From: Nautilia profundicola AmH
GTDB taxonomy: Bacteria > Campylobacterota > Campylobacteria > Campylobacterales > Nautiliaceae
Length of the DNA stretch: 64,000 bases
Direction: 5' to 3'
Assembly: GCF_000021725.1 (NCBI RefSeq)
Contig: NC_012115.1
Coordinates: forward strand, 1,525,001 to 1,589,000
Below, piece by piece: positions 27,886 through 37,259 of the stretch. How positions within the stretch are numbered: the first letter of the stretch is position 1; each line of letters begins with the position of its first letter. The position numbers and the translations under genes are program-made. The notes beneath the pieces are model-generated. The model ran no database searches, was not told where the DNA came from, and saw only the letters and a program-made list of their open reading frames with translations.

Positions 27886-29018
27886 TTAAAATTCCTATAC
27901 AAATTTATATATTTATTTATTTGATCTTCCCATAATAAAGATTTTTTAATTTTAATAAAGCCATTCATAGCAATATTATGTCTCATTTCTTCATTGTTAA
28001 GCAATATTTGTAACTTTTCTTTTAGTTCCTCTTCATTTTCCACAAATATAGCTTCCTTATCTTCTTTTAACCATCCGTATATACCTGTATATCTATGCCC
28101 AATCACTAAACATTTTGATGCAGCCGCTTCTAAATACACTATACCAAATGTTTCTCTTTGACTTGGCATAGCAAATATTTTTGAAATTTTCATATAATTA
28201 ATAACTTCTTCTCTTGTTAAACGCCCTTTTAATTCAATATTTGACACATCCTTTATTTTTTCACGAATTTGATCATACTCTGTCCCATCTCCAATTATTA
28301 TTAATTTCCAGTCTAACTTATTTATTTTTTTAAATGCATTAATTACCCATATTAAATTTTTCCTTGGTATCATATTTCCAACAAATAAAATAATGTTTTC
28401 TTTTTCAATTTTTTTCGTTAATAAGTATTTTGACTCTATTCCATGTGGTATAGATGTACTTTTTAAACCAAGTTTCTTTATAAATTGCTGTGTAGCATAA
28501 TTGTGTGTAATTATTACATCTGCATTTTTTAGAACTTCTAAATATGATTTATATAGTACTGAATTTTTATTTAATAATGACATTTTATCCAAATCACCAT
28601 TCCTAACTGTAACAATTAATGGTATAAAATATTGTTTTTTAAGCTCATATCCTATCTTTCCATCTGGCATAATATTATGAGCATGTATAACTTTATATTT
28701 ATTAAGATTATTTAAAAAACTTTTGTTTAAAATTTTAAAACTATTAATAAAATTATATGAATACCTAAAGAATGGTAGTCTAATATACTTTAAAGTAAAT
28801 ATATTTTTATTTAAGCTTTTAAATACTGGAGGCAAATTATAAATTGCCTTTATTCTGTTATTCAACATAAAAGGTATTTTAGGAATAACTTCTTTTGGGA
28901 AAAAACAATCAACATGAATATCACTTTTTTCTTCTATTGCATTAGCAATTCTTAAAATAATATCGTTTTCTTTTATGCCAGGTATAGGTATATTTCTTGA
29001 AATATATAAAACATTCAT
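27882..29018 (-). CDS. Family 4 glycosyltransferase
   Basis: A 378-residue GT-B enzyme. It has VIHAHNIMPDGKIGY in the acceptor domain, IILFVGNMIPRKNLIWVINAF and the GT4 E-x7-E motif region AMPSQRETFGIVYLEAAA (about residues 288-305). Probably adds a sugar of the repeat unit from a nucleotide-sugar donor. Closely spaced with its neighbours. Confidence 0.9.
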   Translation of the reverse strand: MNVLYISRNIPIPGIKENDIILRIANAIEEKSDIHVDCFFPKEVIPKIPFMLNNRIKAIYNLPPVFKSLNKNIFTLKYIRLPFFRYSYNFINSFKILNKSFLNNLNKYKVIHAHNIMPDGKIGYELKKQYFIPLIVTVRNGDLDKMSLLNKNSVLYKSYLEVLKNADVIITHNYATQQFIKKLGLKSTSIPHGIESKYLLTKKIEKENIILFVGNMIPRKNLIWVINAFKKINKLDWKLIIIGDGTEYDQIREKIKDVSNIELKGRLTREEVINYMKISKIFAMPSQRETFGIVYLEAAASKCLVIGHRYTGIYGWLKEDKEAIFVENEEELKEKLQILLNNEEMRHNIAMNGFIKIKKSLLWEDQINKYINLYRNFK

Positions 29019-29070
29019 TATTGACCTTTTACAAATTTTTAATTTTAAAAATCAAAAACATTTTTAATTA

Positions 29071-29277
29071 TCATTTCCTTTTCATGTAAAAATAAATATG
29101 TATCAAATTTTCGTCTTTTTTTGCAGATATTTTAGAATCTACTATTCCAAATTCTGGATAACTTAATTTAAATTTATACTCTTTTTTTATTTTTCCATTT
29201 TCATCTAAATATTTATCAGCTAATAATTTATAGCATAATTTTGTTGTTGAATAATTGTTGTCAAGAGTTTTCATCAT
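29071..29277 (-). CDS. Small protein of unknown function
   Basis: A 68-residue ORF starting MMKTLDNNYSTTKLCYKL and ending in a basic KRK. I recognise no family. Its start overlaps the end of the family 9 glycosyltransferase gene by 17 bp, with GAGGTG upstream, and composition matches the neighbours, so it is plausible as a real gene of the locus. No signal or membrane segment. Confidence 0.5.
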   Translation of the reverse strand: MMKTLDNNYSTTKLCYKLLADKYLDENGKIKKEYKFKLSYPEFGIVDSKISAKKDENLIHIYFYMKRK

Positions 29278-30415
29278 CTAACACCTCACTAATTCGATTT
29301 TTAACTTTTTCCACTGAAATATTGTTAATATTTAATTTACTCCCATATCCATAGCTATTACTTAATTTTTTATAATTATCCAAATCTTTCTCAATTTCAG
29401 GATGATATATAGGATAATAATACGGCCAAATTTCTTTTGGATAGGGAGTAAATCTACCAAAATGATTTCCGTTAGAGATGACAAATATATTTGTCATCTC
29501 TAACGCAACCGCAAAATGAGGTGCACTTGTTTCATTTGCTATCATTAGATTTCCGTTATAGATTATATAAAGAAAATCAATTAATGAAGTTTTTCCTACC
29601 ATATCTATATAATCATAATTCGCTAAATTTTTAAATTTTTTAGCTTCTTCAATATCTGTCGGACCCCCACATACTACTATCTCATAATTATATTTATCTT
29701 TTAGATATTTACCAATTTCTACAAAATTTTCAATACTCCATTTTCTAAAATCAGCACTTGCACCTATAAATAAAATAGCATAATTATTTGGTAATTTAAA
29801 ACTTAATATTTTTTCTTTTAACTTAATAATAGGCCTTTTAATATCTATTTTTTTATTTAATAAATTTTCAAAAAACTCTTTGTTTCTATAAAACTCAAAC
29901 ATTATTTCGTTTTTTGCAGGTAGAAGTTTTGTATAATATTTATCGCTTATATTTTTTTGCCATTTTCTTATATTGCTTAAATCTCCATTACTTCCTATTT
30001 TTTCTTTTGCGTTTACTACTTTCACAATATTATCGTCAAAAAGAAAAGTCCTGCTATATATTGGATTTATAACTATTTCATAATCTTGTTTTGTTATTTC
30101 TTTTAACTTTTTATATCTGTAAACTATATTTTTCCCGAATTTCACTCTGTCTATCCCTATAAATTTATCTATAAATTCGCTGTCAAATTCTTCTGCTATT
30201 GCTTTCCAAGCCACATTTCCAACTAATGTAATTTTATAATTTTTATATTCATTTTTTAAAACTTCTATAAAATTTCTAAATAACACATAATCTCCTATGG
30301 CATCAAGACGGATAAGTAAGATTGTTTTTTCTTTAACCTTTGAATTTTTTCTTATTAACTTATCGATAATATTAAATAAAATATATTTTATAAAAATTTT
30401 TATTTTCGTTATCAA
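29261..30415 (-). CDS. Family 9 (heptosyltransferase-like) glycosyltransferase
   Basis: A 384-residue protein with the ADP-heptose:LPS heptosyltransferase architecture: ILLIRLDAIGDYVLFRNF (about residues 33-50), the central YAILFIGASADFRKWSIENFVEIG, and the nucleotide-binding IVVCGGPTDIEEA plus NETSAPHFAVAL. The start is a TTG overlapping the upstream TGA stop (TTGA). The donor could be a heptose or another sugar. Confidence 0.85.
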   Translation of the reverse strand: MITKIKIFIKYILFNIIDKLIRKNSKVKEKTILLIRLDAIGDYVLFRNFIEVLKNEYKNYKITLVGNVAWKAIAEEFDSEFIDKFIGIDRVKFGKNIVYRYKKLKEITKQDYEIVINPIYSRTFLFDDNIVKVVNAKEKIGSNGDLSNIRKWQKNISDKYYTKLLPAKNEIMFEFYRNKEFFENLLNKKIDIKRPIIKLKEKILSFKLPNNYAILFIGASADFRKWSIENFVEIGKYLKDKYNYEIVVCGGPTDIEEAKKFKNLANYDYIDMVGKTSLIDFLYIIYNGNLMIANETSAPHFAVALEMTNIFVISNGNHFGRFTPYPKEIWPYYYPIYHPEIEKDLDNYKKLSNSYGYGSKLNINNISVEKVKNRISEVLDDENS

Positions 30416-31137
30416 TGTTTAACTGCCCTTTTTAGCTTTCTATAGATTTTTTTCAAAAACCATATTAATAGTTTTTTACTATTTGAATTATTATATATAT
30501 GCTTATTACCTTTAAAATAAAATTTAAGCACTTCAATTTCATAATCAAATCCATATAAATAAGCCAATACAACGGCTCTATGCTGTCCGTCTCTTATTAA
30601 ATTTTGTCCATTAAAAAGTACTATATATTTCTCATCATAAGGATATCCATTTTTTTCAATTGATTCTTTAAGCTTTAAAAGCCTTTCTTCGTTATTAACA
30701 CCAAAATAATTAAATTGAGGATAATTTATCCATTCATATTTATCACCTTTTAAATACTTATACGCAGGTGTTTCATTAAGAGGCACAATTTTTTGCAAAG
30801 TTAAATCTTTAAATTTATAATGAACTATTGCTTTTAAATATTTGAGTTTTATCTTCTCTTTTTTAATTTCTATTAAATCTGGTAAATAATTAGCACACTG
30901 TTTTAAAAAATGCTCATCAAATTTATTAATATCATAACTTTTTAAAATATCTAATTCTTTCAAAGATTTTCTTACCATTTCTGAAAATTCTAAAAACTCA
31001 TTAATTGTAAAATCAACTCTCATATTATCAATATGCAAATGAATAGATTCACCAATATTATCTTCAATAGTAAATCTCTTAAAAGGACCTTTTTTACTAC
31101 TTACATCATCTAATACTATCACTGCCGGATTACTCAT
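30412..31137 (-). CDS. ParB/Srx-fold domain protein of the polysaccharide locus
   Basis: A 241-residue protein. Residues about 25-60 (GESIHLHIDNMRVDFTINEF) form a short domain also seen in the 71-residue protein at 31787-32002. The C-terminal half has YIVLFNGQNLIRDGQHRAVVLAYLYG (about 169-195), a ParB-like/sulfiredoxin-fold G-x-H-R motif. Such domains can bind or hydrolyse nucleotides or act as kinases, but the role here is unknown. It overlaps both neighbours by a few bases. Confidence 0.6.
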   Translation of the reverse strand: MSNPAVIVLDDVSSKKGPFKRFTIEDNIGESIHLHIDNMRVDFTINEFLEFSEMVRKSLKELDILKSYDINKFDEHFLKQCANYLPDLIEIKKEKIKLKYLKAIVHYKFKDLTLQKIVPLNETPAYKYLKGDKYEWINYPQFNYFGVNNEERLLKLKESIEKNGYPYDEKYIVLFNGQNLIRDGQHRAVVLAYLYGFDYEIEVLKFYFKGNKHIYNNSNSKKLLIWFLKKIYRKLKRAVKH

Positions 31138-31790
31138 TAATATTCCTTAAATTGAATATAGTTTTTAATAATATTTTTATAATCTTTTTTTTCTATCATA
31201 TCTAAAAGATACGGTGTAAATTTAAAAAATACTAATTTCATTTTTCTTTCTATATTTTTTAAATTAATTTTTTCTTTCAATTCTTCTATTCGATTAATAT
31301 ATCCCTCTTGAAATTCTCTTTTATCAAATATACTTCTTACAATTAAAGTAAGAAATTCATCATTATATCCCAATGTCCAATAACCAAACTCTTCGTTAAC
31401 TTTTTCAAATCTTTTATTTTCCCACGCTGACTTTTGAATTTCTTGATCAAGCGGTATCCATTCTCCTTTGTTTAAACTTCTACACACTAATTGAAAATTT
31501 AAATCAAATAAAATATTATTATTATTATTGTATTTAAATTCAAATTTATCTATACCATACAAAAATATATCATTTCTAAATGGATGTGGAATACTGTCAT
31601 ATCCATTTTCTTTAAAAAAATTTACAAACTTTTTTTCATCTTTTTTATGAATTAAAATATCAATATCTTTACCTATTTTTAATTTATTAGGCAATTCATT
31701 ATTAATATTTCTAATTAAAATATATTTAAGATTAGAATCGTTTAATTTTTTAAAAATTCTTATAATTTCTTTACTATCTATATACATCAA
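31137..31790 (-). CDS. Nucleotidyltransferase-like protein
   Basis: A 217-residue protein with a nucleotidyltransferase-type core KIGKDIDILIHKKDEKKF (about residues 37-54; Asp-x-Asp as possible metal ligands) and a helical C terminus. It resembles the uncharacterised NTase-fold proteins found in sugar loci. Sits between two genes that share a small domain. Substrate unknown. Confidence 0.55.
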   Translation of the reverse strand: MMYIDSKEIIRIFKKLNDSNLKYILIRNINNELPNKLKIGKDIDILIHKKDEKKFVNFFKENGYDSIPHPFRNDIFLYGIDKFEFKYNNNNNILFDLNFQLVCRSLNKGEWIPLDQEIQKSAWENKRFEKVNEEFGYWTLGYNDEFLTLIVRSIFDKREFQEGYINRIEELKEKINLKNIERKMKLVFFKFTPYLLDMIEKKDYKNIIKNYIQFKEY

Positions 31791-32002
31791 TCAATACCTT
31801 TTAAATTTTTTAAATTTTTCTCAGCCGTTAAAACAGATAATGCATATTTTAAATAATCTTTTTTATATATCTCAAACCTGAATTTCTCCGATTGTATATG
31901 AATCTGTTCATCAAGCCCCGCTCTTGGAGGATGATTAAGTTCTATTTCAAATTCTTTTGCTAAAATTTTACCTTTTGATAAGGTTTTTATTTTTTCACCC
32001 AT
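31787..32002 (-). CDS. Small protein sharing a domain with the ParB-like neighbour
   Basis: A 71-residue protein with GLDEQIHIQSEKFRFEIYKK (about residues 29-48), similar in pattern (E-x-IH-I/L-H/Q, R-x-E/D, aromatic) to the N-terminal part of the protein at 30412-31137. No family name is known to me. Overlaps its upstream glycosyltransferase by 8 bp and the next gene by 4 bp. Confidence 0.6.
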   Translation of the reverse strand: MGEKIKTLSKGKILAKEFEIELNHPPRAGLDEQIHIQSEKFRFEIYKKDYLKYALSVLTAEKNLKNLKGID

Positions 32003-33116
32003 TTGTTTCTCCTAAAATATTTAATAAATTTTCTTTCATTTTTTTTTCAAAATGCTTTATTCTATGATTTTGATTAATAAATTCAATATTTTTCTTTGAA
32101 AGTTCTTGTAAGTTTGCATTAGGTAATTTAGAAACTTTTATAACTTTTCTTTTTATTTCTTCTATATCATCAGTTACAAAAAATCCTTTATTTTGAATAT
32201 CTACACCTACCATCTCCGTAACTATTGGTATTAAACCTATACTCATAGTAGTTAAAACTGCGCCACTTTGTCCCTCTGAACAACTTGAAAATATAGAAAA
32301 TGCACATTTTTCTACTATCTGCTTAAACTTATATGAATCAATATCCATAAATCCCATGTAATGTATATTTGGCAAATTCAATTCTTTTTCATATACTCTA
32401 AAAAAATCATCCTCTCTTGGACCACATATAAAGAGATTATAATCAGGTAAATCTTTAAATACTTCTATACACAAATCAAGACCTTTATGAACCAAGCCAC
32501 TACTACCAAACCACAAAAAGTTTTTTTTAGCTTTTGAATAATCCTTATTAAAATCAACTTTCCACTTAACCTCATATACACTAACAGGAACTTTATATTT
32601 TGGAATCTCTTGACTGTATATAAATGTGCTTTTTGTCCAATCATTTCCTGTCATAATAATTGCATCACTAAATTTTAATGCATAGTAAGTAGGATTTTTT
32701 ATAAATCTTTTTGGATTTAACAATACTCCTTTTCTCTCATATAATTTTTTTAGTCTATTTAATTCAGCATTATTAGCAAAACAAAAATAAGCACCTGTTG
32801 CATAAAAAATATACTTTTTATTTTTTAGCTTATTTTTTATTATTTTCTCATATAACGGTCCAATACCAAAAAAAACATCATAATCATCTAAATTAATTTT
32901 TTGCTCTACATTTAAATAATTAAAAATATCTACCTGATAACCAAACGCATTAAAAATTTCAGCAATTTTTAATGCTTCTAATTTATTAGAATGAGATTTA
33001 TCTACATTCCCTTTAAAAGGGGAAGTAATATATGAAATAAATACTTTTTTATTAAAACTTGTATTAAAATAGTTAATAACTGGTCTGTCGAAATATTTTA
33101 ACTTTATTTTTCTCAA
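31995..33116 (-). CDS. Glycosyltransferase, GT-B fold (GT4-like)
   Basis: A 373-residue GT-B enzyme. Features are FLWFGSSGLVHKGLDLCIEVF (about residues 200-220), YNLFICGPREDDFF and the donor-site segment FSIFSSCSEGQSGAVLTTMSIGLIPI. It lacks a signal peptide. It probably extends the lipid-linked repeat unit. The flippase gene lies 1 bp upstream. Confidence 0.85.
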   Translation of the reverse strand: MRKIKLKYFDRPVINYFNTSFNKKVFISYITSPFKGNVDKSHSNKLEALKIAEIFNAFGYQVDIFNYLNVEQKINLDDYDVFFGIGPLYEKIIKNKLKNKKYIFYATGAYFCFANNAELNRLKKLYERKGVLLNPKRFIKNPTYYALKFSDAIIMTGNDWTKSTFIYSQEIPKYKVPVSVYEVKWKVDFNKDYSKAKKNFLWFGSSGLVHKGLDLCIEVFKDLPDYNLFICGPREDDFFRVYEKELNLPNIHYMGFMDIDSYKFKQIVEKCAFSIFSSCSEGQSGAVLTTMSIGLIPIVTEMVGVDIQNKGFFVTDDIEEIKRKVIKVSKLPNANLQELSKKNIEFINQNHRIKHFEKKMKENLLNILGETNG

Positions 33117-33117
33117 T

Positions 33118-34425
33118 TTATCTTTTATAACTAACTCCTTTTAATAAAAGTGCTTCCCAAAATAGTTTAATAACCCTTTTATCCAAAAAAACATAAAAAA
33201 CAATATATCCTATTATTAACGATATCAATAACGCATAAGCTGCTCCAATTACCCCAAACAATTTAATAAGAATAAAATTTAATATAATATTTAATATAGA
33301 AACTGTTATACTAAAATAAAAAATTATTTTTGTATTATGTTCTATTAATTGCCATCTATTCCAAACAGTATTAAAAAATATAAATAAATTAGCCCAAATT
33401 AAAATTATTGCTATACTACTTGCTGCCAAATACTTATGGCCAAATGAAATTTCAAATATTAATTTAGAAAATAAACTATATATTATAATTAAAAATAAAG
33501 CAAAATATATTAAAATTGAAGCTATTATTCTAAGTCTTTTATAAAATTCGTTATTCCCTATTTTATGACCTTCTACTAAATATGGCATTAAAGAAGCCAT
33601 AATAATACCCGGAATAAATTGCCAAATATTAGTAAGCCTAATTGCTGCACTATATATACCAGTTTCATAACTATTTAATAAATTTTGTATCATAATCTTA
33701 TCAATATTATTATAAATTACAAATGACATTCCACTTAACATTAATGGCCAACTTTGAGTAAAAAGTTCTTTTATCCATTTAATTCTAATATATCTACACG
33801 AAAAAGAAATTTGTTTTTTAAATTTATAAAACATATAAATATACCCAAGTGCTAAAATAAAATTATCAAATACTATTAAAATAACAAAATATAATAGAGG
33901 AGCTTTTATTAAAATAAAAAAAATCTTTAAAAAAGATGATATCAACAATGAAACGAAATTTACTATTACAACATATTTACTCATTACTTTCGCTTGAAAA
34001 TACATATCTATTACATTAAACACCTGAAAAACCCATGAAAAAGATAAAATCATTATTAAAAAATTTAAGTAATTTTTATTTAATTGATAATATAAAAATA
34101 TTACAATTATTAAAATTACTGCAATTAAAGTTTTCATAAATAAAGCATTTAATAATATTTCATTTTCTCTTTCAGGAAAATTAACTAATTCCTTTACCAC
34201 AACACTATTTAATCCTAGCATTGCAACAGCACTAAAAAGACCAATAAAAGCCTGTGCATAATTTAACCTTCCAAATTGTTCAGGTCCCAAATACCTCGCT
34301 ACCCAAATACCTACAAAAAGTCCTACAACCATTCTTAACATTTTCTCTGCAAAAAGCCATGAAGTATTGGCAAAATATTTTTTAAAGCCTTGATGTTGAA
34401 ACAACTCTTTAATTTTATTAATCAC
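33118..34425 (-). CDS. Wzx-like oligosaccharide flippase
   Basis: A 435-residue membrane protein with about 12-14 helices of the polysaccharide biosynthesis/MATE-like superfamily. The N-terminal part GLFVGIWVARYLGPEQFGRLNYAQAF (residues about 35-60) is typical. Flips undecaprenyl-linked repeat units to the periplasm, where Wzy and PglB could use them. Immediately after fcl. Confidence 0.92.
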   Translation of the reverse strand: MINKIKELFQHQGFKKYFANTSWLFAEKMLRMVVGLFVGIWVARYLGPEQFGRLNYAQAFIGLFSAVAMLGLNSVVVKELVNFPERENEILLNALFMKTLIAVILIIVIFLYYQLNKNYLNFLIMILSFSWVFQVFNVIDMYFQAKVMSKYVVIVNFVSLLISSFLKIFFILIKAPLLYFVILIVFDNFILALGYIYMFYKFKKQISFSCRYIRIKWIKELFTQSWPLMLSGMSFVIYNNIDKIMIQNLLNSYETGIYSAAIRLTNIWQFIPGIIMASLMPYLVEGHKIGNNEFYKRLRIIASILIYFALFLIIIYSLFSKLIFEISFGHKYLAASSIAIILIWANLFIFFNTVWNRWQLIEHNTKIIFYFSITVSILNIILNFILIKLFGVIGAAYALLISLIIGYIVFYVFLDKRVIKLFWEALLLKGVSYKR

Positions 34426-35637
34426 TTACGAATTCCTATACCACTCATAAATTTTCTTAATCCCTTCTTCAAGTTCTACTTTATGTTTCCATCCTAATGA
34501 ATGAAGTTTACTGACATCAATAACTTTTTTCATAGTTCCGTCAGGTTTTGAAGTGTTAAAATAAAATTCTCCTTTGTATCCAATCACGTCTTTTATTAAA
34601 TATGCGAGATCTTTTATGCTTATGTCTTTTCCTGTTCCAATGTTTAAGAAATGAGAATTGTGTGCTGAGGACTGAGGATTGAGGGTTGAGGGTTGAGTTT
34701 TTTTTACTTGTTCATTAACATTTATTATATCATCAATATCTATTTTCTCCATCAAATATACACAGGCATCTGCCATATCATCGGAATACAAAAACTCTCT
34801 CATAGGTTTGCCGCTTCCCCATATTTCAATGGATACAGAATTGAGGTCTGAGGTTTTAGATTTTAGAATCTTAATGCCATAATAATCCAACACTTTTAAT
34901 ATATCTTCCTTTGATGTATCACCATCTACTTTGCTAAAACCTAAATCCTCATCTCTAAATCCTCCTATCGGATTTTTATTTAAATCTTTTCTAATTTCGT
35001 CCCAGTTATCTTCTTCCAAACATTTACCTAAATGAATTTTTCTGATAAGTGCCGGTAAAACGTGAGATTTCTCAAGATCAAAATTATCATTTTCTCCGTA
35101 AAGGTTTGTAGGCATTACTGAAATAAAGTTTGTACCATATTGAATATTAAAACTTTCGCACATTTTAATACCGGCTATTTTTGCTATCGCATACGGTTCG
35201 TTTGTATATTCAAGCTCTCCTGTAAGCAAATATTCCTCTTTTATAGGCTGAGGACAGTTTTTTGGATATATACAGGTACTTCCAAGAAACATAAGTTTTT
35301 TTATATTGTATTTGTAAGCATTATAAATTACATTATTTTGAATTTGGAGATTTTCATATATGAAATCAGCTCTGTAAGTATTGTTTGCAACTATTCCCCC
35401 TACTTTTGCGGCAGCCAAAAAAACATATTCCGGTTTAATTTTTTCAAAAAATTCTTTCACTTCGTTTTCATTTAACAAATTAAGTTTTATCTGTTTTACA
35501 GATTCGGGCAAATCAGCTTTTCTATTATGAATAGTGGCAATAATGTTTTTATACCCTTTTTCTATAAGTTTCCGTACAATAGCACTTCCTACCAATCCGC
35601 TGCCGCCAAATACAACTATTGTAGAATTTTTATTCAT
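34426..35637 (-). CDS. fcl: GDP-L-fucose synthase with repeat-encoded insertions
   Basis: A 403-residue epimerase/reductase of the extended SDR family: GGSGLVGSAIVRKL, catalytic Ser and Y-x3-K (EPYAIAKIAG), WGSGKPMREFLYSDDMADA. Makes GDP-L-fucose from the product of gmd. The usual length is about 310-370; extra residues coincide with three heptamer arrays (34653-34701, 34836-34870, 34933-34967), which encode stretches such as TQPSTLNPQSSAHNSH. Catalytic motifs are intact. The ATG at 35637 is chosen because GGAG lies 6 nt upstream; the frame is open 10 codons further. Confidence 0.92.
   Translation of the reverse strand: MNKNSTIVVFGGSGLVGSAIVRKLIEKGYKNIIATIHNRKADLPESVKQIKLNLLNENEVKEFFEKIKPEYVFLAAAKVGGIVANNTYRADFIYENLQIQNNVIYNAYKYNIKKLMFLGSTCIYPKNCPQPIKEEYLLTGELEYTNEPYAIAKIAGIKMCESFNIQYGTNFISVMPTNLYGENDNFDLEKSHVLPALIRKIHLGKCLEEDNWDEIRKDLNKNPIGGFRDEDLGFSKVDGDTSKEDILKVLDYYGIKILKSKTSDLNSVSIEIWGSGKPMREFLYSDDMADACVYLMEKIDIDDIINVNEQVKKTQPSTLNPQSSAHNSHFLNIGTGKDISIKDLAYLIKDVIGYKGEFYFNTSKPDGTMKKVIDVSKLHSLGWKHKVELEEGIKKIYEWYRNS
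34653..34701. repeat. Heptamer array inside fcl (third from its start)
   Basis: Seven contiguous 7-bp units following GAGGRTT (GAGAATT to GAGTTTT, two identical GAGGGTT in the middle). They encode a Ser/Asn/Pro/Gln-rich insertion just before the conserved FLNIGTGKD segment of GDP-fucose synthase. Confidence 0.92.
34836..34870. repeat. Heptamer array inside fcl (second from its start)
   Basis: Five in-phase units including GAGGTCT, GAGGTTT and TAGAATC. Nearly the same run occurs inside manC at 38089-38123. Encodes KSKTSDLNS before EIWGSG. Confidence 0.88.
34933..34967. repeat. Heptamer array inside fcl (first from its start)
   Basis: Five units of GCTAAAA/CCTAAAT/CCTCATC type. Closely related to the array in manC at 38195-38222. 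Encodes GGFRDEDLGFSKV. Confidence 0.85.
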
Positions 35638-35638
35638 T

Positions 35639-36817
35639 TTAAACTCCACAGCTTTTAGGTACTTCAAATCCGCATTCTTTTAGCACAAGTTCCTGATAGT
35701 TTTCTTTTAAATCACTCTCTACCATCTCTTTTGTCATCTCTTCAAGAGTAATTTTTGGCTCCCACCCGAGTTTTTCTCTGGCTTTACTCGCATCTCCAAG
35801 TAACAAATCAACTTCTGTTGGTCTGAAATATTTAGGGTCTACATTTATAATATCTTTTCCTATCAAACTTTTAGCCTGTTCTATTATACTTTCAGAGTGT
35901 GCTACATTTGCGTCTTTTAAAACTTTTAGCAATTTCTCTTCATCAATACTTTCAACAACACCTTTTTCATCTATCCCTTCACCTTCAAACTTGATATTTA
36001 GACCCAAATATTTACCTGCAAGTCTTACAAATTCTCTGATTTCAGTAGTTCTTCCGGTAGCTATTACCCAGTCTTCCGGCTTTTCATATTGAAGTATCAT
36101 CCACATCATCTCAACATAATCTTTGGCATGTCCCCAGTCTCTTTTTGCACTGAGGTTACCTAAATATAGCTTTTTATCAAGTCCTAAAAGTATTCTTGCC
36201 ATTCCTCTTGTAATTTTTCTGGTTACAAATGTTTCCCCTCTTCTTGGGCTTTCGTGATTGAAAAGTATCCCGTTTACTGCAAACATATTGTATGCTTCTC
36301 TGTAATTCACTGTAATCCAATACGCGTACATTTTAGCTACCGCATATGGGCTTCTCGGATAAAAAGGAGTGGTTTCTTTTTGAGGGATTTCCTGAACTTT
36401 ACCGAACAGTTCGGATGTAGATGCCTGATATATTTTCGTTTTATCGGTAAGTCCGAGGAGTCTTACGGCTTCAAGAATTCTAAGCGTTCCTATACCGTCG
36501 GCATTTGCTGTATATTCCGGCTCTTCAAAGCTTACAGCTACGTGTGACTGAGCCGCAAGATTATATATTTCATCCGGCTGAACCTGTTTGATGATACTTG
36601 TAAGGTTCATACTGTCAGTCATATCCCCATAATGTAAAAAGAAATTCACATCTTCTTCATGTGGATCTTTATATAAATGATCTATTCTTTTAGTGTTAAA
36701 AAGAGAAGTTCTTCTTTTTATTCCGTGAACTTCATATCCTTTTTCAAGTAAAAACTCAGCAAGATAGCTTCCGTCCTGACCTGTTATTCCTGTAATAAGT
36801 GCTACTTTTTTAGACAT
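35639..36817 (-). CDS. gmd: GDP-mannose 4,6-dehydratase
   Basis: A 392-residue extended SDR: NADP-binding [23 protein letters not shown] at the N terminus, the TSELFG catalytic segment, Y-x3-K in [12 protein letters not shown], and [19 protein letters not shown]. First committed step to GDP-L-fucose. About 20 residues longer than E. coli Gmd because of an Ile/Glu-rich stretch around 270-310 also known in some homologues. 7-8 bp overlap with gmm. Confidence 0.96.
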   Translation of the reverse strand: MSKKVALITGITGQDGSYLAEFLLEKGYEVHGIKRRTSLFNTKRIDHLYKDPHEEDVNFFLHYGDMTDSMNLTSIIKQVQPDEIYNLAAQSHVAVSFEEPEYTANADGIGTLRILEAVRLLGLTDKTKIYQASTSELFGKVQEIPQKETTPFYPRSPYAVAKMYAYWITVNYREAYNMFAVNGILFNHESPRRGETFVTRKITRGMARILLGLDKKLYLGNLSAKRDWGHAKDYVEMMWMILQYEKPEDWVIATGRTTEIREFVRLAGKYLGLNIKFEGEGIDEKGVVESIDEEKLLKVLKDANVAHSESIIEQAKSLIGKDIINVDPKYFRPTEVDLLLGDASKAREKLGWEPKITLEEMTKEMVESDLKENYQELVLKECGFEVPKSCGV

Positions 36818-37259
36818 ATTTACTTCCTTTAAAATAATCTTTTACATAACTATGAACATTTTTTCTTTTCATAATTTCATCTGCTTCCAACCAAATATAT
36901 TCACTATGTTGTTCAAAAGGTATATTTAATGAAATTTTATCTAAATTCACCTTATAAGCTAAATTAACATAATGCGTGGGTATACCGTTAAACCCTGTGT
37001 CATAAAAATGCTCAAATACTCCTACAAATTCAGGGTTAAAATCTCCCAAATAACCTAATTCATCTTTTAAAATACGCTTTTGTGCTTCTGAAATTTTTTC
37101 ATTTTTATATATTCTGCCTCCGATTGTAAACCAATATCCTTTTGCAGGTTCGTTTACTCTTTTGCCAAGTAAAATTTTTCCTTTGTTTTCAATTATAAAA
37201 TCAATGGAAATTAAAGGAGTGTTTTTAACTATACAGGTAAAAACATCCTCTCTAAGCAC
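36810..37259 (-). CDS. gmm: GDP-mannose mannosyl hydrolase (Nudix family)
   Basis: A 149-residue Nudix-fold protein with the variant box [24 protein letters not shown] (about residues 46-69) that marks GDP-mannose hydrolases, and the [18 protein letters not shown] lead. It hydrolyses GDP-sugars to GDP and sugar and is often found with gmd and fcl. One-base overlap with manC. Confidence 0.88.
   Translation of the reverse strand: MLREDVFTCIVKNTPLISIDFIIENKGKILLGKRVNEPAKGYWFTIGGRIYKNEKISEAQKRILKDELGYLGDFNPEFVGVFEHFYDTGFNGIPTHYVNLAYKVNLDKISLNIPFEQHSEYIWLEADEIMKRKNVHSYVKDYFKGSKYV

Noticed and set aside
34653-34701. Array considered as a CRISPR
   Set aside because: Units are 7 bp and directly tandem, without spacers, and no cas genes are present.
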